DNA of 64,000 nt. Source: NORP110 sp051251595. GTDB taxonomy: Bacteria > Pseudomonadota > Alphaproteobacteria > Rhodobacterales > Rhodobacteraceae. Positions 34,580-42,647 of the stretch are shown here, piece by piece. Below the pieces are notes generated by a model that saw nothing but the letters and a program-made list of their open reading frames with translations, was not told the origin of the DNA and did no database searches. The DNA is taken from the NCBI GenBank assembly GCA_051251595.1, contig JBPOFA010000006.1, forward strand, positions 1 through 64,000, read 5' to 3'. Position 1 is the stretch's first letter. Each line of letters begins with the position of its first letter. Both the position numbers and the translations under genes were made by a program.

Positions 34580-34608
34580 CGGCCCCGCGATCAAGAATCG
34601 CGGGGCCG
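34580..34608. terminator. strong hairpin terminator between convergent flavin reductase and cobS
   Basis: A 12-bp stem CGGCCCCGCGAT with its complement and loop CAAGA. On the plus strand it is followed by CCTATTTCATTTTT. It separates the convergent flavin reductase and cobS genes. Confidence 0.85.
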
Positions 34609-34633
34609 CCTATTTCATTTTTGTCACTTTTTA

Positions 34634-35620
34634 TCAGTGACTTGCGTTGCTTGCCGCGCTTTCTGGAAGCTCTTCGTCAAAGCAACGCTGATAGAATTCA
34701 GCCACAGTCTGGCGCTCTAGCTCATCACATTTATTCAAGAAGGTCAGCCGGAACGCGTAACCGATGTTCCGGAAAATCTGTGCGTTTTGCGCCCAGGTGA
34801 TGACCGTCCGTGGTGACATCACCGTAGACAGGTCGCCGTTCATAAAGGCGGTTCGCGTCAGGTCTGCAACGGTCACCATCTGGCTGATTTCCTTGCGACC
34901 CTTTTCGGTGTTGAATGTCGGGTTCTTGGACAGCACGATGGCAGCCTCGGCGTCGTGGCTGAGGTAGTTCAACGTCGCCACAAGTGACCAACGGTCCATC
35001 TGACCTTGGTTGATTTGTTGGGTGCCGTGGTAGAGCCCGGTTGTGTCGCCCAGTCCAACGGTGTTGGAGGTCGCAAAAATGCGGAATGATGGGTGAGGGG
35101 TGATCACCTTGTTTTGGTCCAGAAGGGTCAGTTTCCCGTCAACTTCCAGAACACGCTGGATGACGAACATCACATCGGCGCGACCGGCGTCATATTCATC
35201 AAAGACAATCGCAGTTGGATTGCGCAAGGCCCAGGGCAGGATGCCTTCCTGGAACTCAGTGACCTGGACACCGTCTTTGAGCTTGATCGCGTCTTTCCCG
35301 ATCAGGTCGATCCGGCTGATATGGCTGTCCAGATTCACCCGGACACTTGGCCAGTTCAGGCGGGCAGCGACTTGTTCGATATGGGTCGACTTCCCCGTGC
35401 CGTGATAGCCCTGGATCATGACGCGGCGGTTATGTGAAAACCCGGCAAGAATGGCCAGCGTGGTATCGGCGTCAAATTTATAGGTGGAATCGATGTCTGG
35501 AACGCGGTCTGAACGATCCGCAAATCCTTTGACAACCATGTCGCTGTCGATGCCAAATGTGTCACGAACCGAGATGTCCTCGGTTGGTTTTGCGTCAATA
35601 TCTATCATTCCGTCCGCCAT
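34634..35620 (-). CDS. cobS: aerobic cobaltochelatase subunit CobS
   Basis: AAA+ ATPase of 328 residues, the motor subunit of the CobNST cobalt chelatase. Walker A is GYHGTGKST at 71-79 (K77), Walker B is IVFDEYDAG, and sensor 1 is in IFATSNTVGLGD. The start is supported by AGAGGA 6-8 bp upstream. It is separated from cobT by the inserted regulator/reductase pair, so a shared transcript is broken by the hairpin at 34580-34608. Confidence 0.97.
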   Translation of the reverse strand: MADGMIDIDAKPTEDISVRDTFGIDSDMVVKGFADRSDRVPDIDSTYKFDADTTLAILAGFSHNRRVMIQGYHGTGKSTHIEQVAARLNWPSVRVNLDSHISRIDLIGKDAIKLKDGVQVTEFQEGILPWALRNPTAIVFDEYDAGRADVMFVIQRVLEVDGKLTLLDQNKVITPHPSFRIFATSNTVGLGDTTGLYHGTQQINQGQMDRWSLVATLNYLSHDAEAAIVLSKNPTFNTEKGRKEISQMVTVADLTRTAFMNGDLSTVMSPRTVITWAQNAQIFRNIGYAFRLTFLNKCDELERQTVAEFYQRCFDEELPESAASNASH

Positions 35621-35872
35621 GTCGTTCCTCTGGTGGGATGTTGGGGTCGTCGGGCGATCCCGACAACCCGGTTCTTTTGCTGGATATCCGAGGTAAGGTC
35701 AACGTCAACGCAACAGGGAATTTGCGGCGAGGCGCGTCGCGCGACGTCGTTGGTCTGTATATTTCAGGCTGTTGAACTTTGATCACGTTTCAAAGAGCGC
35801 AGTAGGAATGCGCATTAGAACGTGCATTTTGGGATGAAATCGAAGGAAACGTGCCCTGGAAGGACGAAGAAC

Positions 35873-36343
35873 ATGAACCGCAGGACTTTTTTGATGACCT
35901 CTACGACCGCCTTGGGGGCGTCTTTTATCGGGATGCCCGCGCTGGCGGCAGAAGAGTTTGAGGTCACATTCACAGATGCTGAATGGAAGGCGCGTCTGAC
36001 ACCCTTGCAATATAAGGTCATGCGTCGCGAGGGGACAGAGCCGTCAGGGTCTAGCCCGTTGGACAAGAACTATGCCGATGGCACCTATCTATGTCGTGGC
36101 TGTGATTTGCCTGTCTATCCGTCCAAGACCAAGTTTGACAGCGGCACGGGGTGGCCCTCGTTTTGGAAGTCTTTGCCAAATGCCGTAAAGACGAAAGACG
36201 ACCGGTTCCTGTTGCGGGTGCGCACAGAAGTGCATTGCCGGCGCTGCGGAAGCCATTTCGGCCATATCTTTGACGACGGCCCCAAGCCAACAGGCAAGCG
36301 GCATTGTCTGAACGGCGTCAGTTTGAAATTTCAGGCCGCATAG
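35873..36343 (+). CDS. msrB: Tat-exported methionine-R-sulfoxide reductase MsrB
   Basis: Enzyme of 156 residues that reduces methionine-R-sulfoxide. The N-terminus MNRRTFLMTSTTALGASF with APALA-like cleavage region is a twin-arginine signal, so it should act in the periplasm. Zinc cysteines are in CRGC and CRRC, the substrate motif is SGTGWPSFW, and the catalytic Cys is in GKRHCLNGVSL. AAGGA lies 9 bp before the ATG. It is inserted between cobS and the J-domain gene on the opposite strand. Confidence 0.94.
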   Translation: MNRRTFLMTSTTALGASFIGMPALAAEEFEVTFTDAEWKARLTPLQYKVMRREGTEPSGSSPLDKNYADGTYLCRGCDLPVYPSKTKFDSGTGWPSFWKSLPNAVKTKDDRFLLRVRTEVHCRRCGSHFGHIFDDGPKPTGKRHCLNGVSLKFQAA

Positions 36344-36359
36344 CCCCGATCCAACAAGA

Positions 36360-36387
36360 AAACCGGCGCATAAGACGCCGGTTTTTT
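36360..36387. terminator. bidirectional terminator between msrB and the J-domain gene
   Basis: A 9-bp stem AAACCGGCG / CGCCGGTTT, loop CATAAGA, and T-run TTTTTTG. It serves msrB and, on the other strand, the convergent J-domain gene ending at 36414. Confidence 0.9.
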
Positions 36388-36413
36388 GTATTCTACGCAA
36401 ATAGGGTTGTTTC

Positions 36414-37046
36414 TTAATCTTTAAAATAACGGCTGTCTTTGATCTGTTCCCAAGCCCAGACAACTTCTTGCAGCTGTTCTTCCTGGGACCGGTCCCCGCC
36501 ATTCATGTCAGGGTGTAGAACCTTGATCAGAACTTTGTATTGCTTGCGCACTTCTGCCTTGGTCCAGTGATCCTTGGCTTCCAGGATGTCCACGGCTTTG
36601 CGTTCAGTGGGGGGCAATTGCCGGGTTCCGGTAATGGATTTCCCCGGGTTCATTGTCGCATTGCCACCCAAGACCTGATGTGGGTCATCAATACCCAGAC
36701 GAGACCAGGCGCGGGCTTCTTCGCCCACTTTGCCAAAAGGTTTCGTCTCGCGTTCCCAGACGCGATCCTTGTCCAACTGGTCTTGCATCTCTTCTTCTGT
36801 GTTACTTCCAAAGAAGTTCCACTTAAGATTATATTCCCGAACATGTTCTTTGCAGAACCAATAATAGTCATCCAAAATATCTGGTGACTTCGGTGCGCGA
36901 TACTGGCCCTGTTCCTCACAGCCTGCGTGTTCGCATTGACGTGTAGAGGTCTCAAACGCTCCAGACATGCCACGTTTGCCTTTGGTCCGCTTCTTCTTTG
37001 CAGAAGAGACGGACATATTAAAACCGAACGGATCTGATTTTTCCAT
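36414..37046 (-). CDS. J-domain protein
   Basis: Protein of 210 residues with a C-terminal J domain (about 150-208) containing HPD in KVLHPDMNGGD, so it should stimulate a DnaK-type chaperone. The N-terminal half has cysteines CEHAGC and FCKEH that could bind zinc. This J-domain type is regularly found beside cobS and bolA in alphaproteobacteria; its client is not known. Confidence 0.9.
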   Translation of the reverse strand: MEKSDPFGFNMSVSSAKKKRTKGKRGMSGAFETSTRQCEHAGCEEQGQYRAPKSPDILDDYYWFCKEHVREYNLKWNFFGSNTEEEMQDQLDKDRVWERETKPFGKVGEEARAWSRLGIDDPHQVLGGNATMNPGKSITGTRQLPPTERKAVDILEAKDHWTKAEVRKQYKVLIKVLHPDMNGGDRSQEEQLQEVVWAWEQIKDSRYFKD

Positions 37047-37121
37047 GATACCTGCCTTTTCGACTCGAGCCAGAGAGTTTAGACCAATCGCCAGAGGATA
37101 GAAGGGGCAAGAGCAGGAAAA

Positions 37122-37385
37122 ATGACAGTTACAGAAGAAATTCGCCTAAAACTTGAAGAGGCCTTTGCCCCAACCGCTTTGTCCGTGGTGGATGACAGCG
37201 AAAAACATCGCGGCCATGCGGGATATCAGGAAGGCGGCGAAAGCCATTTTCAGGTCTCGATCGTGTCGTCGGAATTTGCACCAATGTCGCGCATTGCCCG
37301 GCATCGCGCCGTGCATGCGGCCCTTGGTGCTGATTTGCTGGGGCGCATTCACGCCCTCGCGTTGGACATCAGGTCGGAAGACTAG
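37122..37385 (+). CDS. bolA: BolA-family protein
   Basis: Small protein of 87 residues with the BolA fold and its conserved His in SEKHRGHAG and in RIARHRAVHAAL. BolA proteins work with monothiol glutaredoxins in iron-sulfur trafficking, and some bind DNA. GAGCAGGA provides the ribosome site. Divergent from the J-domain gene across 75 bp; convergent with the DUF4177-like gene, 9 bp away. Confidence 0.95.
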   Translation: MTVTEEIRLKLEEAFAPTALSVVDDSEKHRGHAGYQEGGESHFQVSIVSSEFAPMSRIARHRAVHAALGADLLGRIHALALDIRSED

Positions 37386-37394
37386 CCAAACTGC

Positions 37395-37751
37395 CTATTG
37401 GGACTTGGTGTTGCTGACGGCCAAGTGCATCCGTGCACGCAGCTGTTCGATGTTCGACACATTGGTTGGTTTGACCCGCCGAGGCTGAAGCGGTTCGTCC
37501 AGCGTCATACCGTTGCTGCGCAAGGCGCGGCGATACATCATGTATTCATGAGTTTCGGTTTTCGTGCCGAACAGACCGGCCCGCCGCGTTTCATTGATTG
37601 TCTCGATGCGAAAGAACTCCCAGCCGTCTTTAGCCAGATCGTTGATTTCATCGGTAACCGTCAGTGCAAAAGCGTCCTCTGACTTTGGCAGACCTTTGTA
37701 GCGTTTGCTTTTGGTTGGCACGGCTTCCAACCTATATTCATACCGTTCCAT
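37395..37751 (-). CDS. DUF4177-like protein (paralog A)
   Basis: Protein of 118 residues with an N-terminal DUF4177-like domain: MERYEYRLEAVPTK, FALTVTDEINDLAKDGWEFFR and YMMYRR. The second half is a polar tail without recognised domain. The ATG at 37751 sits behind AGGTGGGGGA; the frame is open to a GTG at 37763. It shares the pattern YEY-P-K-KG-FA-DGWE-R with the gene at 38013. Function unknown. Confidence 0.8.
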   Translation of the reverse strand: MERYEYRLEAVPTKSKRYKGLPKSEDAFALTVTDEINDLAKDGWEFFRIETINETRRAGLFGTKTETHEYMMYRRALRSNGMTLDEPLQPRRVKPTNVSNIEQLRARMHLAVSNTKSQ

Positions 37752-37898
37752 AAAATCCCCCACCTGGTTTCTTGAATAGGGCTAAAGAGAGCTCGGATTT
37801 CGGGCAACTCAAACTGTGGCGTTTTTGGGGCAAATGATGGCAAAACTGTGATGCTGAAACGGGAACAATTCACGCAATTAGCTTTAGGTGTCTGTTTT

Positions 37899-37913
37899 TT
37901 AACGAAGTATTAA
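37899..37913 (-). promoter_or_regulatory. candidate CtrA site TTAA-N7-TTAA
   Basis: TTAACGAAGTATTAA matches the TTAA-N7-TTAA consensus of the alphaproteobacterial response regulator CtrA. It lies 148 bp upstream of DUF4177 paralog A in a 249-bp gap that otherwise shows nothing recognisable. Chance matches are expected in AT-rich gaps. Confidence 0.35.
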
Positions 37914-38012
37914 TGTGAATTCGCCCAGCACATATTTCCGAACAGACGGGGGACCCCAAGGTGGGATTTCCCTTAATGTGCGGGGAATGGCGACAGTTTT
38001 GCCCTGACGCGC

Positions 38013-38438
38013 CTATTGTTGCGCTAGGGGGCGCTCTTGTTGCTGTTCATCGCCGCCCTCGGCAAAGCTATCCTCTATGTCCTGGGGGGCATCTTCGGGC
38101 TCTGCAACGGCGCGTTTAAAGACGGGCTCATTTGGAATCGGTGCCGGGACGGGTTTTGGTGCCTCGACCATTGGGGGTGAGACAGTTTGCGTTTCCGCTT
38201 TGGAAACAAGCGTGCGTCGAAAAACCAGCATATTCTGATATGTTGTTGTCCGTCCGGTAAACCCCTGCCGTTCTTCACAGGGCAGCGTATCCGTGCGCTG
38301 GTATTCCCAGCCATCCGTGCCCTGTTCATTCATCAAGGTCTGCAACGCATGCGCGAACCGTGCTTCTTGTGTGCGCGCACCTTTGGTCTTTACGCCTTTT
38401 TTCGGGGCGGGGACGACTTTGTATTCATATGCGGACAT
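38013..38438 (-). CDS. DUF4177-like protein (paralog B)
   Basis: Protein of 141 residues: an N-terminal DUF4177-like domain (MSAYEYKVVPAPKKG, FAHALQTLMNEQGTDGWEYQR, MLVFRR) and a proline- and then glutamate/glutamine-rich tail of about 60 residues that looks disordered. It is paralogous to the gene at 37395; the conserved part is the first 80 residues and the tails differ. Function unknown. Confidence 0.8.
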   Translation of the reverse strand: MSAYEYKVVPAPKKGVKTKGARTQEARFAHALQTLMNEQGTDGWEYQRTDTLPCEERQGFTGRTTTYQNMLVFRRTLVSKAETQTVSPPMVEAPKPVPAPIPNEPVFKRAVAEPEDAPQDIEDSFAEGGDEQQQERPLAQQ

Positions 38439-38762
38439 TGCAGACTCCTGATTTCACCAGACAGCAATACTCAGCAAAGGCGACTGGGATCAAGAGATTC
38501 AATAAGCGTGTTTTTGCCGATATCTGGTCAAAACTATAATGATTCGAACATTTGATGGTGAAGCGGGGCCGGATTGGAACGCGTGTTTCCCCTGATCGAC
38601 AAGTGGATCGGTAAACTCATAACTGTTGCGAATTGTGGTACAATTGTGGCGAAAACAGTGAAAAAATATGTTTTTATTGCGTCAAAATTATTTGTGGTTC
38701 ACTCAGGTTGTGCTAACAAAACGTTAGTCAAATAGTTTTTTGGTTTTCCAAGGGGGAACGGT
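38439..38762. other. 324-bp gene-free upstream region of the first VPLPA-CTERM gene
   Basis: AT-rich gap without an open frame I would call. It contains a direct repeat AATTGTGG at 38631-38638 and 38642-38649 (11-bp period) and the inverted repeat CTAAC/GTTAG at about 38712-38726. Together with the long gap they suggest regulated expression of the surface protein downstream, but no promoter hexamers stand out. Confidence 0.5.
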
Positions 38763-39449
38763 ATGAATGTTAAATCTCTAATCTTGTCCGCAGCAACTGG
38801 TGCAGTAATTGCGCTAGGTGTTGCTGGCTCAGCTGCAGCGGCGACGCTCAGCGTTGTTGGTGGCACGGCATCAGTCCTGCCAGCAAATTATGACCCTGCT
38901 TGCGGTGGCTGTACAAACCCAGCTGTTGGCGACGCAATTCAGGTGTTTTCGAACAACCCTGCAATCGGTGGCAACCCTTTGGGCAATGGCCTGATGCTCA
39001 GCGGTTACAGTAAAGTTAAATATACATACGTCGGTAAAGAAGCCAGCGCTCAGAACGCTGCAATGTCACTTGGAGGCAATACGCTGTCAAACACAGGTGC
39101 TGTTGGCGCTTCGTTCACTGTGACACAACCTTCCAGTGGTCCAGTTGCTTTCGCATTTGAAACGGTTGAAGCCGCTTGGGAAGACATCAACGGCAATGGT
39201 TTCAGTGGCGATACATTGACCATCGTTAATGGTCTGGGCTCTAAAGGTAAGTACCTCTCTGTAGCATTCAGCGCTGTCTTTAATAACGGCAAATCTGTCT
39301 ACGCATTCTTCGGCGACGGACGTGGCGATGTAGACCATGACGACATGGTTATCCGCATCGACGCTGTTCCACTGCCTGCTTCTGCTCTGCTTTTGCTGGG
39401 TGGCCTGGGTGGCTTGGGCGCATTGCGTCGTAAGAAAAAAGCAGCCTAA
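38763..39449 (+). CDS. VPLPA-CTERM surface protein (first of a tandem pair)
   Basis: Secreted protein of 228 residues with a Sec signal peptide (cleavage near ALGVAGSAAAA) and a C-terminal sorting signal: VPLPASALLLLGGLGGLGAL followed by RRKKKAA. Such signals are processed by exosortases (the VPLPA type by an XrtD-like enzyme) in Rhodobacterales. The body contains DPACGGCTNPAVGDA, EDINGNGFSGD and FFGDGRGDVDHDDMVIRIDA. AGGGGGA lies 6 bp before the ATG. No exosortase gene lies in this window. Its role is unknown; related proteins are linked to extracellular matrix or biofilm. Confidence 0.9.
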   Translation: MNVKSLILSAATGAVIALGVAGSAAAATLSVVGGTASVLPANYDPACGGCTNPAVGDAIQVFSNNPAIGGNPLGNGLMLSGYSKVKYTYVGKEASAQNAAMSLGGNTLSNTGAVGASFTVTQPSSGPVAFAFETVEAAWEDINGNGFSGDTLTIVNGLGSKGKYLSVAFSAVFNNGKSVYAFFGDGRGDVDHDDMVIRIDAVPLPASALLLLGGLGGLGALRRKKKAA

Positions 39450-39469
39450 GGGTTCGCATATTTCGAAAG

Positions 39470-39501
39470 AAGGGCTGGGTTTTTTACCCGGCCCTTTTTT
39501 T
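39470..39501 (+). terminator. intrinsic terminator after the first VPLPA-CTERM gene
   Basis: An 11-bp stem AAGGGCTGGGT / ACCCGGCCCTT with one T.G wobble and loop TTTTT, followed by seven T. Confidence 0.92.
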
Positions 39502-39541
39502 GTGGCCCACAGGAGTGTGGCCATTTTGGGTAGGCGAAACG

Positions 39542-39556
39542 TTAAAAAAGTGTTAA
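39542..39556 (+). promoter_or_regulatory. candidate CtrA site TTAA-N7-TTAA upstream of the second VPLPA-CTERM gene
   Basis: TTAAAAAAGTGTTAA, 46 bp before the start codon of the second VPLPA-CTERM gene. It matches the CtrA consensus spacing exactly and is close enough to overlap a promoter. The A-tract makes a chance match more likely. Confidence 0.4.
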
Positions 39557-39601
39557 TACTCCCTAATGAAATTGGTTGGTTCCAATTTGGGGGAACGTTT
39601 T

Positions 39602-40270
39602 ATGTCTGCTAAGTCCTTATTTTTGAATGTTTTTTCAGCCCTTGGGCTGGTTGCCGCAACTGCAAGTTTTGCAAGTGCCGCGACGCTTAATGTTGTTGGG
39701 GGCACCTCTACAGTGTTGCCGTCGAACTACGATCCGTCTTGCGGCGGCTGCAAGAACCCAGCCGTCGGGGACGCTGTTCAAGCCTATACGGGCTCTAGTT
39801 TTACGGGCGGGCTTATGATTGATGCGCCGACGACGCTGCGCTTTACATTCGTCGGAAAAGAGGCTCGGGCAAGGAACGTGGCGCTGGCGCAGCCGGGGCA
39901 ACAGATTTCGAATACTTCGGCCATTGGAACATCGATGAGTTACTATCAGGCGGCGCCCGGTAAAGTTGCCTTTGGGTTCCGGACTTTTGAGGCCGGGTGG
40001 GAAGACATCAATGGCAACAACGTGACCGGCGAGGCGTTCCGCATCATCAATGGTGGCGGAAGTACGTATGCCAATCTAACATTGGGGCTGGGCACAGTGT
40101 TTAACGGCGGTAAGTCCGTCTATGCGTTTTTCGGAGATGGCCGTGGCGACGCTGATTTTGATGACATGGTCATTCGGATTGATGCGGTCCCGGTTCCGGC
40201 GACGGCGTTGCTTTTGGTCACGGGCCTGTTCGGGCTTGGTGCCGTGCGGCGGATGAAAAAGCCTGCGTAA
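39602..40270 (+). CDS. VPLPA-CTERM surface protein (second of a tandem pair)
   Basis: Secreted protein of 222 residues, a diverged duplicate of the preceding gene. It has a signal peptide ending near SFASAA, then LNVVGGTSTVLPSNYDPS with CGGCKNPAVGDAVQ, EDINGNNVTGE, FFGDGRGDADFDDMVIRIDA, and a C-terminal signal VPVPATALLLVTGLFGLGA with basic tail RRMKKPA. The start is the ATG at 39602 after GGGGGAA. The signal here is VPVPA rather than VPLPA. Each copy has its own terminator, so they are separately transcribed. Confidence 0.9.
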   Translation: MSAKSLFLNVFSALGLVAATASFASAATLNVVGGTSTVLPSNYDPSCGGCKNPAVGDAVQAYTGSSFTGGLMIDAPTTLRFTFVGKEARARNVALAQPGQQISNTSAIGTSMSYYQAAPGKVAFGFRTFEAGWEDINGNNVTGEAFRIINGGGSTYANLTLGLGTVFNGGKSVYAFFGDGRGDADFDDMVIRIDAVPVPATALLLVTGLFGLGAVRRMKKPA

Positions 40271-40290
40271 CACCCTGTAATTCATATGAT

Positions 40291-40317
40291 AAAGGCCGGG
40301 AATTCCCGGCCTTTTTT
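40291..40317. terminator. bidirectional terminator between second VPLPA-CTERM gene and gatB
   Basis: A 10-bp stem AAAGGCCGGG / CCCGGCCTTT with loop AATT followed by a T-run, between two convergent genes. Confidence 0.92.
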
Positions 40318-40349
40318 CGTTTGAGCACCGCAAATACGCGGTGTATGGA

Positions 40350-41861
40350 TTATAGCCCCAGTTTGGCGGCGATTATTTCGTTTACAGCTTTGGGGTTGGC
40401 TTTGCCGCCCGTGGCTTTCATCACCTGACCCACAAACCACCCGGCCAATTTTGGATTGGCCTTGGCTTTTTCAACCTGATCCGGGTTGGCGTCGATGACA
40501 GCGTCAACAGCGGCCTCAATGGCGCCGGTGTCCGTGACTTGCTTCATGCCCCGGGCCTCAACGATTTCCGCTGGATCGCCACCTTCGGTAAATACGATTT
40601 CAAACAAGTCCTTGGCGATTTTGCCTGAAATGTCGCCCTTGGTGATCAACCCGACAATGCTGCCCAGTTGCTTGGCGCTGACAGGTGTTTCGCTGATATC
40701 CAAGTCGTCTTTCTTCAGACGGCCAAAAAGCTCGTTGATGACCCAGTTTGCGGCCAGCTTGCCATCCTGGCCGGTGGCGACCTCTTCAAAATACGCAGCA
40801 TTTGCCACATCGGCGGTCAAAACCGACGCGTCATATTCCGTGAGGCCAAAGTCAGAGATGAAGCGTTCTTTCTTTGCGTCCGGCAGTTCTGGCAGGCCAG
40901 CGGCGATGTCGTCGACCCAGGCCTGTTCAATCTCTAGCGGCAACAGGTCCGGGCAGGGGAAGTAGCGGTAGTCATGCGCTTCTTCTTTGGACCGCATGGA
41001 CCGGGTTTCGTTTTTATCCGCGTCGTATAGGCGTGTTTCCTGATCGATTGTTCCACCATCTTCCAGAATTGCAATCTGGCGGCGGGCCTCGTGATCAATG
41101 GCAAGCTGAATGAACCGCATAGAGTTCATATTCTTGATCTCGCAGCGGGTGCCCAAATGGCCGAAATCCTGCGTTTCCATGTATTTTTCGTACTGGCCCG
41201 GACGACAAACCGAAACGTTCACGTCGGCCCGCAGATTTCCGTTTTGCATGTTGCCGTCGCAAGTGCCCAAATACCGCAGGATTTGGCGCAGTTTCACGAC
41301 ATAGGCTGCGGCTTCTTCTGGGCCGCGAATGTCCGGGCGGCTGACGATTTCCATCAGGGCAACGCCCGTCCGGTTCAAATCCACGAAAGACATCGTCGGA
41401 TCCATGTCGTGAATCGACTTACCGGCATCCTGTTCGATGTGAATGCGTTCAACACGCACTTTACGGGCAATGCCGGGTTCCATATCGACGATCACTTCGC
41501 CCTCACCAACAATCGGGTGATAAAGCTGTGAGATCTGATAGCCCTGCGGCAGGTCCGGGTAGAAATAGTTCTTGCGGTCAAAGGCCGATTTCAGATTGAT
41601 TTCTGCCTTGAGGCCCAAACCCGTGCGCACCGCTTGTTCGACGCAGAATTCATTGATAACGGGCAACATGCCGGGCATCGCGGCGTCCACGAAGGCGACG
41701 TTGGAATTGGGTTCCGCCCCAAAGGTCGTCGATGCGCCGGAAAACAGTTTGGCATTTGACGCAATCTGGGCGTGCACTTCCATCCCAATCACAAGTTCCC
41801 AGTCATGTTTCGCCCCGGCAATCACTTTCGGGGCAGGGGATTCAATGATGCGGTCAAGCAT
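40350..41861 (-). CDS. gatB: Asp-tRNA(Asn)/Glu-tRNA(Gln) amidotransferase subunit B
   Basis: Subunit of the GatCAB complex of 503 residues, which amidates misacylated Glu-tRNA(Gln) or Asp-tRNA(Asn). The N-terminal kinase-like part shows WELVIGMEVHAQI, FDRKNYFYPDLPQGYQISQ and the zinc/tRNA region; a C-terminal YqeY-like tail ends GKANPKAVNEIIAAKLGL. The ATG at 41861 is 6 bp from AAGGA; an ATG two codons upstream directly abuts that site. gatA and gatC are not nearby. Confidence 0.97.
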   Translation of the reverse strand: MLDRIIESPAPKVIAGAKHDWELVIGMEVHAQIASNAKLFSGASTTFGAEPNSNVAFVDAAMPGMLPVINEFCVEQAVRTGLGLKAEINLKSAFDRKNYFYPDLPQGYQISQLYHPIVGEGEVIVDMEPGIARKVRVERIHIEQDAGKSIHDMDPTMSFVDLNRTGVALMEIVSRPDIRGPEEAAAYVVKLRQILRYLGTCDGNMQNGNLRADVNVSVCRPGQYEKYMETQDFGHLGTRCEIKNMNSMRFIQLAIDHEARRQIAILEDGGTIDQETRLYDADKNETRSMRSKEEAHDYRYFPCPDLLPLEIEQAWVDDIAAGLPELPDAKKERFISDFGLTEYDASVLTADVANAAYFEEVATGQDGKLAANWVINELFGRLKKDDLDISETPVSAKQLGSIVGLITKGDISGKIAKDLFEIVFTEGGDPAEIVEARGMKQVTDTGAIEAAVDAVIDANPDQVEKAKANPKLAGWFVGQVMKATGGKANPKAVNEIIAAKLGL

Positions 41862-42019
41862 TGGCATTCCTTTGGTGTGTTTGCAGCGGTTTTTATGGCA
41901 GCCGGGGCAAAGGGGCAAGCCGTATCGGGCAAGAGATCGCCTGTGGATAACTTGGGAATGGACCTTTGCGCGGTTTTACGGCAATTTCCGGTCCGGGGCG
42001 AAATGAATGGAAGTTGCCA

Positions 42020-42613
42020 ATGCGTTTGCAAAATGTGATTGCTGCCGGAGCGGCCGCGATTTTTCTTATCGGATGTAGCGATAAAAACAGCGCTGATCCT
42101 CTGACCCGAGATGGATTGCCCCCAATGAGATGGGATCACCGGGTCGAGGCCGATGTTTGGACGCGTACGACCCTTAGCGCGATAGAGGCCAATGGCAATG
42201 CGCTGACCGACTTGGTGCCTGCTGATATTGATGCCTATTGCCCGGCTTACCGAACGGCCTCTACCCAGGATCGGGCGGCGTTTTGGACTGGTCTGATCTC
42301 TGCTTTGGCGAAACATGAAAGCACATGGAACCCGACAGCCGCCGGCGGCGGCGGACGTTGGATTGGGCTGACGCAGATCGCGCCCGGCACGGCACGGGGC
42401 TATGGCTGCAAGGCGAAGTCTGTCGCTGCTTTGAAAAACGGTGCTGACAATCTGTCTTGCGCGGTCCGGATCATGTCTTCGACCGTGCCGCGGGATGGTG
42501 TCGTTTCGGCCGGAGGGCGGGGTGTTGCGGCCGATTGGGGGCCGTTCCACAGTTCTAAAAAGCTGGCAGATATGAAGAATTGGACGCAACAACAAAGTTA
42601 CTGCGTCCAATAA
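42020..42613 (+). CDS. lysozyme-fold (SLT-like) lipoprotein
   Basis: Lipoprotein of 197 residues with lipobox LIGC (Cys about residue 18). The central segment ALAKHESTWNPTA and WIGLTQIAPGTARGYGC matches the catalytic-glutamate and GLxQI motifs of soluble lytic transglycosylases, so it may cleave peptidoglycan in the periplasm. Cysteines before and after the fold may form disulfides. It starts at an ATG after GGAAG and stands alone between gatB and pepN. Confidence 0.82.
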   Translation: MRLQNVIAAGAAAIFLIGCSDKNSADPLTRDGLPPMRWDHRVEADVWTRTTLSAIEANGNALTDLVPADIDAYCPAYRTASTQDRAAFWTGLISALAKHESTWNPTAAGGGGRWIGLTQIAPGTARGYGCKAKSVAALKNGADNLSCAVRIMSSTVPRDGVVSAGGRGVAADWGPFHSSKKLADMKNWTQQQSYCVQ

Positions 42614-42647
42614 TCGCTTGCACGGTCGCGTGTGGTCGGTTCCCGCT

